A stretch of 64,000 nt of DNA from Sphingobium sp. (GCA_017745115.1 JAGIAA010000006.1:16802-80801), one strand, 5' to 3'; counted from the stretch's first letter, positions 36,609 to 46,421 are shown. Numbers and translations are program-made. The notes: generated from the sequence alone by a model not told the origin.

Positions 36609-36690
36609 GTCATCCCGGCCTTGAGCCGGGATCCCGCTTCTTCTTCGCGCCATCGCAGGGCAGCGGGGCCCGGATCAAGTCCGGGGTGAC
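36609..36690. repeat. Palindromic intergenic repeat (about 82 bp)
   Basis: Imperfect inverted repeat with arms of about 30 nt. The left arm starts GTCATCCCGGCCTTGAGCCG and the right arm ends CCGGATCAAGTCCGGGGTGAC. It lies between two convergent genes and looks like a dispersed alphaproteobacterial repeat. Confidence 0.75.
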
Positions 36691-36720
36691 GATTTGATCT
36701 GATCCTTAGTTCTGGGGGGC

Positions 36721-37455
36721 TTAGCCCGCAGGCGTAGCGCTCGGCGCCGGCGCGGCCGCCTGGCCGCCATCGGCCTCGATATAGGCGCGCACGATCTTGG
36801 TCGGCTGCTCGGGCGGTTCGCCCTTGGCGATCTTGTCGACGCCGTCCATGCCGCTGATCACGCGGCCGAAGATCGTATATTTATGGTCGAGCTGCATGCG
36901 CGGCATCAGCATGATGAAGAACTGGCTGTTGGCGCTGTCGTCAGCTTCGGCGCGGGCCATGGAGACGGTGCCACGCATATGGGGCAGCCAGTTGAACTCG
37001 GCCTTGAGGTCTGGCTCCTGGGAGCCGCCGGTGCCGTCGCCCTTCGGATCGCCGCCCTGTGCCATGAAGCCGTCGATGACGCGGTGGAAAACCAGCCCGT
37101 CATAGAAACGCTTGCGGGTCAGCTCCTTGATCCGCGTGACGGTCAGCGGAGAGACATCGGGACGCAGGAGGATACGGACACGGCCGCCGTCCGAAAGGTC
37201 GAGCACCCAGACATTGTCGGGCGTGATCGGCGCCATCGCCGTCAGCGGCTTGATCCCCGAATTGGCTTCCGCCGCCCGAAGTGCTGCCGCGTCCTTCTTC
37301 GCACGCTCGGAAAGCTGGGCTTCCTTGGCGGCGTCTTCCTGGGTGCGCTGGGCGAAGGCTGGCACGGCCGTCGCGGTAAGAAGAGCAGCGCCGAGGCCGA
37401 AAGCAAGCAGACGGGTCGAGATGGGCATGGTTGTCCTGATCATGGCGCGCTTCAT
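36721..37455 (-). CDS. Cyclophilin-type peptidyl-prolyl isomerase, exported
   Basis: A protein of about 244 residues with a signal peptide (MPISTRLLAFGLGAALLTATAVPAFAQ after a short extension). The cyclophilin domain covers about residues 80-225, with FYDGLVFHRVIDGFMAQGGD, GTGGSQEPDLKAEF, MARAEADDSANSQFFIML and YTIFGRVISGMDGVDKI. The catalytic-site Arg of FHRV is present. It helps proline-limited folding in the periplasm. The start at 37455 has GGAGAAGG just upstream. It is the last gene of the xseB-ispA-coaD cluster. Confidence 0.92.
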   Translation of the reverse strand: MKRAMIRTTMPISTRLLAFGLGAALLTATAVPAFAQRTQEDAAKEAQLSERAKKDAAALRAAEANSGIKPLTAMAPITPDNVWVLDLSDGGRVRILLRPDVSPLTVTRIKELTRKRFYDGLVFHRVIDGFMAQGGDPKGDGTGGSQEPDLKAEFNWLPHMRGTVSMARAEADDSANSQFFIMLMPRMQLDHKYTIFGRVISGMDGVDKIAKGEPPEQPTKIVRAYIEADGGQAAAPAPSATPAG

Positions 37456-37505
37456 GCCTTCTCCAGACTGAACCTGCAATGACCCAGTTTGGATCCCGCC
37501 ACGGA

Positions 37506-37997
37506 TCAGGCCTTCGATCCGTCGATCTTGGCCAGCACGTCGTCGCGAACCGGCGGAGTCACGAATTTGGAAATGTCGCCGCCAAGATAAGCGATTTCCT
37601 TGACCAACCGCGAGGCGATGGGCTGGAGTGCCACGTCCGCCATGAGGAAGACTGTCTCGATGCTGTTGTCGAGATACTGGTTCATGCCCGCCATTTGATA
37701 TTCATATTCGAAGTCCGCGACGGCGCGCAGGCCGCGCAGGATCAGGCTGGCCCCGACCGATCGCGCGAAATCGATGAGCAGCGTGTCGAAGGCCACGACT
37801 TCGATCTCGGTGGGCATATCGGCGCATTCGCGCCGGACCATCGCGAGCCGCTCGTCGAGCGTGAACAGCGGCGACTTGCTGGGATTGGTGGTGACGCCGA
37901 TGACCAGCTTGTCCACCAGCTTCGCGCCGCGCCGGATGATGTCCATATGGCCGAGCGTGATCGGATCGAAAGTGCCGGGGTAGAGGCCGATGCGCAT
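37506..37997 (-). CDS. coaD: Phosphopantetheine adenylyltransferase CoaD
   Basis: A 163-residue enzyme that transfers AMP from ATP to 4'-phosphopantetheine in coenzyme A synthesis. The nucleotidyltransferase T/HxGH motif is in GTFDPITLGHMDII. RGLRAVADFEYEYQMAGMN and the C-terminal ISKFVTPPV are characteristic. It lies 17 bp downstream of ispA and 50 bp upstream of the PPIase gene on the same strand. Confidence 0.96.
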   Translation of the reverse strand: MRIGLYPGTFDPITLGHMDIIRRGAKLVDKLVIGVTTNPSKSPLFTLDERLAMVRRECADMPTEIEVVAFDTLLIDFARSVGASLILRGLRAVADFEYEYQMAGMNQYLDNSIETVFLMADVALQPIASRLVKEIAYLGGDISKFVTPPVRDDVLAKIDGSKA

Positions 37998-38014
37998 GAG
38001 GTCCTGGCGCTCCT

Positions 38015-38926
38015 TCAGTGGGACCGGAGAATCGCGAAGTCGGCGATGTCGCGGAGCAGGTCGGCCTGCGCGCCGAACGTGGAGAGATGCTCCTTGGCCT
38101 GTTCGACGAGCATGCGCGCCTGGTCGCGCGCGCGCTCGACGCCCATCAGCGAAACGAACGTGCCCTTGCCGGCGGCAGCGTCCTTGCCCACCGCCTTGCC
38201 GGTGACATCCGCGCTGCCTTCGACGTCGAGCAGGTCGTCGGCGATCTGGAAGGCGAGGCCCAGGTCGCGCGCATAGCCGCGCAAGGAATTGCGTCCCTCT
38301 TCCTTCACGCGGGCCATGATCGCGCCCGCCTCGACGCAGAAGCCGATGAGCGCGCCGGTCTTGAGCTGCTGGAGCCGGGTGATGGTGGAAAGGTCGAAGC
38401 TGCTGGTCTCCGCGACCAGATCCATCATCTGGCCGCCCGCCATGCCGGTCGGACCGCTGGCGAGCGCCAGGGCTTTCACGAGTTCGCAGCGTGCGAATGG
38501 GTCGGGATGCGTGCGCTCGTCGACCAGGATGGAATAAGCGAGGTCATGCAGGCAATCACCGGCAAGGATCGCCGTTGCCTCGTCGAAAGCGCGATGCACC
38601 GTCGGCTTGCCGCGGCGCATGTCGTCATTGTCCATAGCCGGAAGATCGTCGTGGACGAGGCTGTAGACATGGATGCACTCGACCGCGAGCCCGGCGCGCA
38701 CCGCGCTCTCCTCGCTGACGTTGAAGAGGTCGCAGCTTGCCTTGACGAGGAGCGGCCGCATGCGCTTGCCGCCGCCGATGCTGGCATGACGCATCGCTTC
38801 GTAGAGCCGTGCGCGCTGGTCCTCGGGCACTGCGAGCAGCAGATCGAACTGGCGGTCGACCGCACGCGCCATCATCGCCATTTCGTCTTCGAGTCGGGAC
38901 GGTGCCGCGACGCGCATGGCGGTCAC
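38015..38926 (-). CDS. ispA: Polyprenyl synthase (farnesyl diphosphate synthase IspA)
   Basis: A 303-residue trans-prenyltransferase. The first Asp-rich motif is in LVHDDLPAMDNDD, the second is in FQIADDLLDVEG, and GGKRMRPLL is the first conserved block. Product length is set by residues before the first motif; the arrangement fits farnesyl or geranyl diphosphate synthase. It starts with GTG (38926), overlapping the xseB stop; an ATG three codons later is an alternative. Confidence 0.94.
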   Translation of the reverse strand: MTAMRVAAPSRLEDEMAMMARAVDRQFDLLLAVPEDQRARLYEAMRHASIGGGKRMRPLLVKASCDLFNVSEESAVRAGLAVECIHVYSLVHDDLPAMDNDDMRRGKPTVHRAFDEATAILAGDCLHDLAYSILVDERTHPDPFARCELVKALALASGPTGMAGGQMMDLVAETSSFDLSTITRLQQLKTGALIGFCVEAGAIMARVKEEGRNSLRGYARDLGLAFQIADDLLDVEGSADVTGKAVGKDAAAGKGTFVSLMGVERARDQARMLVEQAKEHLSTFGAQADLLRDIADFAILRSH

Positions 38927-39168
38927 GAAGCCGGGAAGGGGATTGTCTTGTCCGCCACGCCGTCTGCGCCGCCGACGATCTGCTCAATCCGCGCCTGGGC
39001 CGCTTCCAGCCGTTTCTGGCACTGCGCGCGCAAGCGGTCGCCTTCGGCATAGAGCGTGATGGATTTATCGAGGGGGACGTCGCCGCGTTCGAGTTGCTGG
39101 ACGATCGCTTCCAGGCGCTGAAGCGCATCTTCGAAGCTGAGCTCTTCCATTTCGGCTGCGTCTCCCAT
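38923..39168 (-). CDS. xseB: Exonuclease VII small subunit XseB
   Basis: An 81-residue protein with the signature LSFEDALQRLEAIVQQLERGDVPLD and SITLYAEGDRLRAQCQKRLEAA. It forms exonuclease VII with XseA, which is not in the window. It overlaps the ispA start (GTGA), a gene pair common in bacteria. The ATG at 39180 (four codons upstream) is also in frame. Confidence 0.93.
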   Translation of the reverse strand: MGDAAEMEELSFEDALQRLEAIVQQLERGDVPLDKSITLYAEGDRLRAQCQKRLEAAQARIEQIVGGADGVADKTIPFPAS

Positions 39169-39310
39169 GGGCAACTGCATTGGCCCGCACGGCCCGACCG
39201 GTCAAGGCTGCATCGCGCGGAAGGCCCAAAAACAGCCGCCGCCGGAAAGCGAGACTGTCATAATAATGCAGTTGACCTCGTTCATTAGAATCGCAATAAA
39301 AAATTCCGCT

Positions 39311-39694
39311 ATGCAACATAATCTCATCCGGAACGCGCTTCCGCTCGCCCTCGCTGCTGCTTTCGCCCTCGCGGGTTGCGAGCAGAAGCCCGAATCCATG
39401 AACACCGGCTCAGTCGATCCGCAGGCCGCGGAACTCGCCAATGCCGCGCCCGCCGTGGCGCCGCCGATGATCAAGACCAGCCACAGCTATCGCTGCAAGG
39501 ACAATAGCCTCATTTTCGTCGACTTCATGACGGATGACATGACGGCTACATTCAAGCCCTCGAAGGACGGCGCTGTCACCGCGCTCAAGGCGCCCGAGGC
39601 CGGCAAACCTTATGTCTCGGCCGATGGCAGCAAGACGATCACGGGCGGCGGCAATTCGATCACCTACAACGGCACGAGCTGCAAGGCGGGCTGA
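39311..39694 (+). CDS. MliC-like lipoprotein
   Basis: A 127-residue lipoprotein (ALAGC lipobox, Cys near residue 21). The mature domain HSYRCKDNSLIFVDFMTDDMT ... YNGTSCKAG resembles the MliC family of membrane-bound C-type lysozyme inhibitors, with two cysteines that could pair. The family fit is by pattern, not by search. A possible promoter (TTGACC at 39272, 17 bp, AATAAA) lies so close upstream that the mRNA leader would be only a few bases. Confidence 0.7.
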   Translation: MQHNLIRNALPLALAAAFALAGCEQKPESMNTGSVDPQAAELANAAPAVAPPMIKTSHSYRCKDNSLIFVDFMTDDMTATFKPSKDGAVTALKAPEAGKPYVSADGSKTITGGGNSITYNGTSCKAG

Positions 39695-39726
39695 TCTCGC
39701 CAGCGGCCACAGCGCCAATATTCAAC

Positions 39727-39756
39727 GGCCGGTCCCTCCAAGGGGCCGGCCTTTTT
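39727..39756 (+). terminator. Rho-independent terminator after the MliC-like gene
   Basis: A 10-bp stem (39727-39736 with 39742-39751) with one G-U pair and a 5-nt loop is followed by five T. It lies 32 bp downstream of the stop codon. Confidence 0.9.
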
Positions 39757-39813
39757 CGTCGTCGCGCGCTTTTCTGCCTTGGCCGCTGCGCATGCCTTCC
39801 CTAAAGGGCGGTC

Positions 39814-42045
39814 ATGTCCGCAATCACCCCCGAAATCGTCGCCGAACACGGCCTTTCTCCCGAGGAATATGAGCGCGTCCTGAAGGCGCTCGGCCGTGAG
39901 CCTAACCTCACGGAACTGGGCATTTTCTCGGTGATGTGGAGCGAGCATTGCTCTTACAAATCGAGCCGCATCCACCTCAAGAAGCTGCCGACCAAGGCGC
40001 CTTGGGTGATCTGCGGTCCCGGCGAGAATGCCGGTGTGATCGACATCGGCGACGGTCAGGCGGCCATCTTCAAGATGGAGAGCCACAACCACCCGTCCTA
40101 CATCGAGCCCTATCAGGGCGCCGCGACGGGCGTCGGCGGCATCCTGCGCGACGTCTTCACCATGGGTGCGCGTCCGGTCGCCAACATGAACGCGCTGCGC
40201 TTCGGCCGGCCCGATCACCCCAAAATGAAGCATCTCATCAGCGGCGTGGTGCGCGGTATCGGCGGCTACGGCAATTGCGTGGGCGTTCCGACCGTCGGCG
40301 GCGAGGTCAATTTCGACAAGGCCTATGACGGCAATATCCTGGTCAACGCCATGACAGTGGGCGTCGCTGATACAGACAAGATCTTCTATTCAGCTGCGTC
40401 CGGCGTGGGCAATCCGATCGTTTATGTCGGCTCCAAGACCGGCCGCGACGGCATCCACGGCGCGACCATGGCCAGCGCCGATTTCGGCGAGGACGCCGAC
40501 GCCAAGCGTCCGACCGTGCAGGTTGGCGATCCTTTCACCGAGAAGCTGCTGATCGAGGCCTGTCTCGAACTCATGGCCTCCGACGCCATTGTTGCCATCC
40601 AGGACATGGGCGCGGCAGGCCTGACCTCTTCCTCGGTCGAGATGGCTTCGAAGGGGGGGGTCGGTATCCGGCTCGACATGGACAAGGTGCCGCAGCGCGA
40701 AGCCAATATGACGGCTTACGAGATGATGCTCTCGGAAAGCCAGGAGCGCATGCTCATGGTGCTGAAGCCCGGCAAGGAAGCCTTTGCCGAGGCGATCTTC
40801 CACAAGTGGGAGCTCGATTTCGCCGTGATCGGCGAGGTCACAGAAGCCGGTCCGGACGGCGGGCACATGGTTCTCGTCCATCGCGGCGAGGTCGTTTGCG
40901 ATATCCCACTCGGCCCGCTCGCCGACGATGCGCCGCTCTATGACAGGCCGCATGTACCGACCCCGCCGGCAGCGCCATTGAGCGATATTGCCGACACCAA
41001 GGATCTCGGCGCCGATCTGCTGAAGCTGATAGGATCACCTGATCTCGCTTCGCGCCGGTGGATCTGGGAGCAATATGACCACATGGTCGGCGCCGATACC
41101 GTTCAGCGTCCCGGCGGCGACGCTGCGGTGGTGCGCGTCCATGGGTCCACAAAGGGCCTGGCGATCAGTACCGACTGTACGCCGCGATATTGTTTTGCTG
41201 ATCCCGTCGAGGGCGGCAAGCAGGCGGTTGTCGAGACCTGGCGCAACATCACCGCTGTCGGTGGGCAGCCGCTTGCGGTGACCAACTGCCTCAATTTCGC
41301 CAATCCGCAGCGGCCCGAAATCATGGGCCAATTCGTCGGTTGCCTCGAGGGCATGAGCGAAGCCTGCATCGCACTCGACTATCCCATCGTTTCGGGGAAC
41401 GTATCGCTCTACAATGAGAGCAAGGCGACCGGCGGCGGCTCGGCGATCCTTCCGACTCCCGCGATTGGCGGCGTCGGCCTGATGCCCGATGTCGAGCGGA
41501 TGTGCACGATCGCCTTCAAGGACGTCGGCGACATCATCTTCCTCATCGGCGAGCGCAGCGGCGACCTCGGTCAATCGGTCTGGCTGCGCGAGATCCACGG
41601 ACTGGAAGGCGCGAAGGCGGGTCCGCCGCCGCGTGTCGACCTCGCCGCTGAAAAGAAGACCGGCGATTTCGTCCGCGCCGCAATCCGGGCCGGCGCGATC
41701 ACCGCCTGTCACGATGTATCGGACGGCGGCGTCGCGGTCGCGGTCGCCGAGATGGCATTGGCCAGCGGGATCGGCGCGATGCTCGATCAGCCGCTGATCG
41801 GCACGGCGGCGCAGAGCTATTTCGCCGAAGATCAGGGCCTTTATGTCGTCACCGTGCGCGATGCCGCATTGGTCGAGCTGCTCAGCAAGGCCGAGGCGCT
41901 CGGCGTCGAGGTCGCCCGGCTTGGCCGCACCGTCGCTGGCCGCTTGATCATCGAATTGCCCGACAGCGACCATGCGATCAGCCTCGCCGATCTCAAGGCC
42001 GCGCACGAAGGCTTTTTCCCAAGCCTGATGGGCGACGAGCTTTAG
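39814..42045 (+). CDS. purL: Phosphoribosylformylglycinamidine synthase subunit PurL
   Basis: A 743-residue enzyme of purine synthesis of the small (PurLQS-complex) type. Landmarks are [50 protein letters not shown] with the ATP/metal block, and GGEVNFD. A second half follows with [33 protein letters not shown] and [15 protein letters not shown]. PurQ and PurS are not in the window. It is followed 6 bp later by the DUF3052 gene. Confidence 0.97.
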   Translation: MSAITPEIVAEHGLSPEEYERVLKALGREPNLTELGIFSVMWSEHCSYKSSRIHLKKLPTKAPWVICGPGENAGVIDIGDGQAAIFKMESHNHPSYIEPYQGAATGVGGILRDVFTMGARPVANMNALRFGRPDHPKMKHLISGVVRGIGGYGNCVGVPTVGGEVNFDKAYDGNILVNAMTVGVADTDKIFYSAASGVGNPIVYVGSKTGRDGIHGATMASADFGEDADAKRPTVQVGDPFTEKLLIEACLELMASDAIVAIQDMGAAGLTSSSVEMASKGGVGIRLDMDKVPQREANMTAYEMMLSESQERMLMVLKPGKEAFAEAIFHKWELDFAVIGEVTEAGPDGGHMVLVHRGEVVCDIPLGPLADDAPLYDRPHVPTPPAAPLSDIADTKDLGADLLKLIGSPDLASRRWIWEQYDHMVGADTVQRPGGDAAVVRVHGSTKGLAISTDCTPRYCFADPVEGGKQAVVETWRNITAVGGQPLAVTNCLNFANPQRPEIMGQFVGCLEGMSEACIALDYPIVSGNVSLYNESKATGGGSAILPTPAIGGVGLMPDVERMCTIAFKDVGDIIFLIGERSGDLGQSVWLREIHGLEGAKAGPPPRVDLAAEKKTGDFVRAAIRAGAITACHDVSDGGVAVAVAEMALASGIGAMLDQPLIGTAAQSYFAEDQGLYVVTVRDAALVELLSKAEALGVEVARLGRTVAGRLIIELPDSDHAISLADLKAAHEGFFPSLMGDEL

Positions 42046-42051
42046 GAAGCG

Positions 42052-42462
42052 ATGACGGCGGGCTATTCAGGAACGCCGCTCGCGAGGAAGCTGTCGCTGA
42101 AAGCAGGAATGTCCGTCTGGTTCGACGCCATGCCGCCGGCGGTGCGCGGGGAAATCGACCCTGAGGCGCTCGGCTTGACCTGCCTCGACACGCCGGTCCG
42201 GGGACTCGACGCTGCCCACATCTTCGTGACCGACAGGGCCGACATGGTCGCGAAGCTGGCGCTGTTGCGCCCGCTTCTTGCCCCGGCCGGCTTCATCTGG
42301 GTGAGCTGGCCGAAGAAAGCCTCGAAGCGTCCCACGGACATTACCGAGGACGCCATCCGCGCGGCCATCCTGCCGGAGACCGACCTCGTCGACGTCGAGG
42401 TCTGCGCAGTGGATGAGATCTGGTCCGGCCTCAAACTCATGATCCGCAAGGAGCGGCGCTAA
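42052..42462 (+). CDS. DUF3052 family protein
   Basis: A 136-residue soluble protein with YSGTPLARKLSLKAG at the N-terminus and a central FIWVSWPKKASKR, then CAVDEIWSGLKLMIRKE. This matches the DUF3052 family. It starts 6 bp after purL and is probably cotranscribed. Function unknown. Confidence 0.82.
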   Translation: MTAGYSGTPLARKLSLKAGMSVWFDAMPPAVRGEIDPEALGLTCLDTPVRGLDAAHIFVTDRADMVAKLALLRPLLAPAGFIWVSWPKKASKRPTDITEDAIRAAILPETDLVDVEVCAVDEIWSGLKLMIRKERR

Positions 42463-42510
42463 CGTGTCCATTTTGGCGTGCCCGGGGGCCCGGCAGCCCG
42501 GCCGGCGCCG

Positions 42511-43593
42511 TCAGGGCACGATCTTGAACACGTACTGGTAGCTGCTGGTCGTTCCGCCCGTCACGCCGGTGATCCGCACCGTGTAGCTGACATTCGGCTG
42601 CAGCCCGGTCACCTGCCACTGCACATTGTTCGGAATGCCGTAGCCGACATTGTCCGACGCCTGGTTGGTGATGGGGAGATCGCCGCTCGGTCCGGTCACC
42701 CGGATCGTCGCGTTGGCGAAGCTCACATTGACGTTGGCATATCGGCTTGCCCCGCTCACCACAGCCGAGAAGGAGAGAATGTCGGTCGGGCCGAAATAGC
42801 GGACGGGATAATCGCCATAGGGATAGGCCACGAAGGACGGTACGCTCGACGGCGCCGGCGGATCGACGTTGAAATTGAAGACTTTCATGGTGGCGGCATC
42901 GCTGCGGAAGCCGCTCGAGTCCTGCACCGTCACGCGGCCATAGCTGGTCTTGCCGAGGAACGGATCCAGGATCCAGCGCCGGTGACCGATGCTGGTCGAG
43001 TAGCGCTCGTTCATCCAGCCCGCGAGCTTGTCGTCCTCGGTTGACCAGGGCAGGCCGGTACCCCAGCCACCGATCAGATTGCCGGATCCGGCACCCTGGG
43101 CGCCTGTGCTGGTATAGCAGGTCCAGCTTGTGGGCGGCGTGTGGCTCAGCGTCCGGTTGACCGCCTGCATGAGTGAGCTCTGGTCCATCTGGGCATTTTC
43201 GGCGCTGCTGTAGGTGACCGCCTGTAGGCCATGAAGGGCACGCAACGCGTTGAGCCGGGTGAGGAACTCCTGGCGGATGCTGGCCTTGAGCGTGCCGGGA
43301 TTACAAGACGCGACATCGGGCTGCACGTCGTAAAGCGCGGATACCTGAGCCCAGCTGGTCGGCAAGGAGCCCGACGGGGTCGGCGTAGGTGTGGGGGTTG
43401 GCGTCGGTGTTGGCGTGGGTGTCGGAGTGGGAGAGGGCGTCGGCGTGACCGGGATGGTAACGCCGCCGGAGCTTCCGGCGCTGCCGCCGTCGCTGCCGCA
43501 GGATGCCAGCGGCAACGCGAACGCGCTGATTGCCAGCACGAGCCGGGCCTTGCGCGAGGCCAGCAAGCCGGTGGCAGCGAAACGATGGGGCAT
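42511..43593 (-). CDS. CAP-domain (SCP/PR1-like) lipoprotein with PT-repeat linker
   Basis: A protein of about 360 residues. The lipobox is ALPLASC (Cys near residue 32). A PTPSPTPTPT-type linker of about 25 residues follows. A CAP domain then has the usual order: FLTRLNALRALHG, AENAQMDQSS, GNLIGGWGTG and TSIGHRRWILDP. The C-terminal part continues as a beta-rich region with an Ig-like or fibronectin-like end (WQVTGLQPNVSYTVRITGV). CAP proteins of bacteria act outside the cell, often without known activity. The start at 43593 is chosen because the frame upstream has no signal peptide. Confidence 0.8.
   Translation of the reverse strand: MPHRFAATGLLASRKARLVLAISAFALPLASCGSDGGSAGSSGGVTIPVTPTPSPTPTPTPTPTPTPTPTPTPSGSLPTSWAQVSALYDVQPDVASCNPGTLKASIRQEFLTRLNALRALHGLQAVTYSSAENAQMDQSSLMQAVNRTLSHTPPTSWTCYTSTGAQGAGSGNLIGGWGTGLPWSTEDDKLAGWMNERYSTSIGHRRWILDPFLGKTSYGRVTVQDSSGFRSDAATMKVFNFNVDPPAPSSVPSFVAYPYGDYPVRYFGPTDILSFSAVVSGASRYANVNVSFANATIRVTGPSGDLPITNQASDNVGYGIPNNVQWQVTGLQPNVSYTVRITGVTGGTTSSYQYVFKIVP
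43380..43440 (-). repeat. Low-complexity Pro/Thr tandem repeat inside the CAP-domain gene
   Basis: Short tandem units of the form GTnGGn on the plus strand encode alternating Pro and Thr. Copy number could vary between strains. Confidence 0.7.
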
Positions 43594-43709
43594 CCTCAAC
43601 TCCACTCTCGGACGCTCGCGCGCCATGGTGGGCCGATTTTATGGCCATAAGGTAGACGAGTTCTGAACGTGTTGTGCGGCTTGTCGTTCCGGAAGGCCGC
43701 TTCGGCGGG

Positions 43710-44249
43710 TCAGTCGCGACGGTAGATATATTCGTCGTCGCGATGGTCGCCGACCATGAAATGATAGTCGCCGACCTTGCGAAAACCCATCGCCCCGTAG
43801 AAGCCCTGGGCCTTCAGATTGCCCGACCAGACGCCGAGCCACTGCGGCCCGGGATAGGTTTCCGCGATCCAGCCGAGCGACAGGCGCAGCAATTCGCGCC
43901 CGAGACCCATGCCCTGTGCGCTCTTGCGGATATAGATCTGGTAGAGTTCGCCCGATTTAGCCGTGACTTCGGGATGCGGCAGCTTGCAGGGGCCGCAATG
44001 GGCGTAGGCCAACAGCGTGCCGTCCGTGCCCTCGCAAACCCACGTCGCGTGGCCGGGGTCGGCGATCTCGCTTGAGGCCTTGGCGGGCGAATACATCTCC
44101 GCTTCGAACCTCGCGAGATCGGCCGGCGGGTAGGGGATACCGAAGCCCTCGAGGAACGTCTCGCGAAACGTGGCCAGTTTCAGCGCGGCGAGCGCGACGG
44201 CATCGGCCGGTCCGGCGCGGCGGATGGCGGGCGCCGTCTCAGCCGGCAT
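43710..44249 (-). CDS. GNAT family acetyltransferase
   Basis: A protein of about 179 residues with the GNAT acetyl-CoA fold. IRRAGPADAVALAALKLATF opens it, LYQIYIRKSAQGMGLGRELL contains the Q/RxxGxG/A acetyl-CoA loop, and GFYGAMGFRKVGDYHFMVG is the C-terminal block. The acceptor is unknown. Its start lies 11 bp inside the bioC 3' end on the same strand; an in-frame ATG at 44273 is also possible. Confidence 0.88.
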   Translation of the reverse strand: MPAETAPAIRRAGPADAVALAALKLATFRETFLEGFGIPYPPADLARFEAEMYSPAKASSEIADPGHATWVCEGTDGTLLAYAHCGPCKLPHPEVTAKSGELYQIYIRKSAQGMGLGRELLRLSLGWIAETYPGPQWLGVWSGNLKAQGFYGAMGFRKVGDYHFMVGDHRDDEYIYRRD

Positions 44250-45006
44250 GCGTGATCCGTCCGTAGAGCACATGATAGCTGGTCTCGCCGCCGGCCTCGT
44301 CGAAAGCGCCGATCACACGCCGCATGGCTGCGGGTCCGAGCGGCCTGTATCCCTCTCGCGGGAGCTGTGCGCCGATGCCCCGGAAATGGCGGACGAGCGC
44401 GGCGCCGCCGCGTTCGGGCAGGGCGTGATGCTCGTCGCATGCGAAGGCGTCGGCATAAGGCTCAAGCAGCGCCTGCAAGGCCTCGAGCGTGGGATAATCG
44501 GCGATGCCGGCGGACAGGCCATAGCGTTCATGGGCCTCGCGCCAGCTCGCGAAGCTCTCCGCGCCCATGGTCGCGAAATAGAGGCTCGCGCCGGGCCGCA
44601 GCAATGCGTGCAGGCGGGCCAGCGCGGCGCCCATATCGTCGAACCACTGGAAGGCCAGGCTGGAGAGAATGATGTCGAACCAGCGGCCTTCGAATGCAGG
44701 TTCCTCGCCGTCCATCGCAAGCAACTGGCTGGCGGCGCCGCGGCGGTTGGCGACGGCCAGCATGTCGGGCGCGAGGTCGGTGGCGATCAGTGTCGCTTGC
44801 GACCAACGCGCGCGGATTTCTTGGGTCAGGAGCCCGGTCCCGCAGCCAATTTCGAGGATTTGCGCGTCCTGCGGCAGCCGCTCGCGCGCGGCCATGGCAG
44901 CAAGATGCACGGCAACGTCGCGCTGCACGGCCGCACTGGCGTCATAACGGGCCGCAGCCGCGCCGAACGCCGCGCCGATCTCCGCCTTCCGCTCCGTATC
45001 CGCCAT
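44239..45006 (-). CDS. bioC: Malonyl-ACP O-methyltransferase BioC
   Basis: A SAM-dependent methyltransferase of about 255 residues. The opening KAEIGAAFGAAAARYDASAAVQ and motif I LEIGCGTGLLTQEI fit the BioC family, which methylates malonyl-ACP to start pimelate synthesis for biotin. SSLAFQWFDDMGAALA is the usual BioC post-motif region. The 45021 start would add five residues. No other bio genes are in the window, so the assignment rests on sequence pattern. It overlaps the GNAT gene. Confidence 0.8.
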   Translation of the reverse strand: MADTERKAEIGAAFGAAAARYDASAAVQRDVAVHLAAMAARERLPQDAQILEIGCGTGLLTQEIRARWSQATLIATDLAPDMLAVANRRGAASQLLAMDGEEPAFEGRWFDIILSSLAFQWFDDMGAALARLHALLRPGASLYFATMGAESFASWREAHERYGLSAGIADYPTLEALQALLEPYADAFACDEHHALPERGGAALVRHFRGIGAQLPREGYRPLGPAAMRRVIGAFDEAGGETSYHVLYGRITHAG

Positions 45007-45083
45007 TCGAGTCATTCGCATGACCGTGCCTTTGCCATGGGGCAGGGCTGGACGTCACGCCAAAACGGGATAGTGACTGGGGA

Positions 45084-46304
45084 ATGACCGACGACAGCAA
45101 TCGTATCGACGCGCTCGATTTTCTCCGTGGCATCGCCGTGATGGGCATATTGCTCGCCAATGTGGTGGCGATCGGCCTTCCATCCGCAGCGCAGCTCAGT
45201 CCCTTCACGCTCGGCACGCACGGTCCGTTGGACCTTGCCGCCTGGACGTTCAACTTCCTGCTCGTCGATGGCAAGTTCCGCGCCCTGTTCGCCATGATGT
45301 TCGGCGCGTCGATGCTGCTGGTCATGGAATCCGCCGAGCTCGATGGGCGAGACGGACTGGCCGCACACCGAAAGCGTATGATCTGGTTGGCCGTGTTCGG
45401 CATCGCGCACCACGTCCTGATCTGGTCGGGCGATATCCTGCTGCCGTTGGCGCTGGCCGGGCTGGTGGCGTCGTCGCTGGCGGGGCGCGATACGCTGACA
45501 CTCATCAAATGGGCGTTGGGGCTGCTCGCGCTGCAATGGGCGATCGATCTTGTGACAGTATTGCAGCCGTTCGGTTTGCGCGGCGCGGCGCTGGCGCCCG
45601 GCGCGAGTGCGGACATCGTGGCTCACTGGCACGCTCTTTCCGATGCGTTCGAAGGCATCGGCAGTCATGCCGTCGCAGCCGAGGTGGCGCTCCACCACTC
45701 GGGCTATGGCGCGATCCTTTCGGCACGCGCCGCCTCGTTCGGCACCGATCTCGTCAACATGGCGCTCTTCGTCCTGCCGGAGCTGCTCGCTTTCATGGCA
45801 TTGGGCATGGCTATGCTGAAGGGCGGCTTCCTTTCGGCGCAATGGCTCGGCGAACAGTATCGCGCGACTTGGCGCCGCGCCTATCTCGTCGGCCTCGTTC
45901 CGATGGCGGTGCTTGCCGCCTGGGTGCTGATCTCCGGCGATCCCCTCGTGGCCGAAGCGGCGGGCTTCGGATGGTCGCTGCCGCTGCGTCTGCCTTTGGC
46001 GGCCGCTCATGCCGCGTTCGCATTGGGGTTGGCGATCCGTTTTCCAGACAATGTCCTAGTGGGCTCGGTGCGCGCGGTCGGGCGGTTGGCGCTGTCCAAC
46101 TATCTGTTGTGCAGCATCGTCGCGACGACGCTTTTCTATGGTTATGGGGCGGGGCTGTTTGGCCGGCTCGATCGGTCCGCACTTCTTCTTTGCGCGGTGG
46201 CAGGCTGGGCCGTCATGCTGCTCTGGTCGACGCTCTGGCGTCGCCGCTGGCGGCAGGGGCCGGCGGAATGGCTATGGCGGCGGCTGGCACGCAGCAAGGC
46301 CTGA
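45084..46304 (+). CDS. DUF418 family membrane protein
   Basis: A 406-residue multi-pass membrane protein. The N-terminal RIDALDFLRGIAVMGILLANV is the family opening, and the second block KGGFLSAQWLGEQYRATWRR lies mid-protein. The C-terminal region GRLALSNYLLCSIVATTLFYGYGAGL matches the DUF418 domain. The function is unknown; family members resemble YeiB. It is divergent from bioC. Confidence 0.87.
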   Translation: MTDDSNRIDALDFLRGIAVMGILLANVVAIGLPSAAQLSPFTLGTHGPLDLAAWTFNFLLVDGKFRALFAMMFGASMLLVMESAELDGRDGLAAHRKRMIWLAVFGIAHHVLIWSGDILLPLALAGLVASSLAGRDTLTLIKWALGLLALQWAIDLVTVLQPFGLRGAALAPGASADIVAHWHALSDAFEGIGSHAVAAEVALHHSGYGAILSARAASFGTDLVNMALFVLPELLAFMALGMAMLKGGFLSAQWLGEQYRATWRRAYLVGLVPMAVLAAWVLISGDPLVAEAAGFGWSLPLRLPLAAAHAAFALGLAIRFPDNVLVGSVRAVGRLALSNYLLCSIVATTLFYGYGAGLFGRLDRSALLLCAVAGWAVMLLWSTLWRRRWRQGPAEWLWRRLARSKA

Positions 46305-46332
46305 AGCCAGGGAGCCTACGCGTGCGCAAAGA

Positions 46333-46362
46333 AAACGCCGGTCGAAATCTCGACCGGCGTTT
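46333..46362. terminator. Bidirectional terminator between DUF418 and PEP-CTERM genes
   Basis: A perfect 13-bp stem (46333-46345 with 46350-46362) with an AATC loop separates two convergent genes. T-rich sequence follows on both strands (TTTCTCGATTTCTC on plus, TTTTCTTTG on minus). Confidence 0.88.
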
Positions 46363-46421
46363 CTCGATTTCTCTATCCAGTCGCAGCGAAGCCCCACTCC
46401 GCCACGTTTGGAAGAAGGATC

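Noticed and set aside
43380..43440. Short repeats considered as a CRISPR-like array
   Set aside because: The units are a few bases long, without spacers, and encode a Pro/Thr linker inside a gene.
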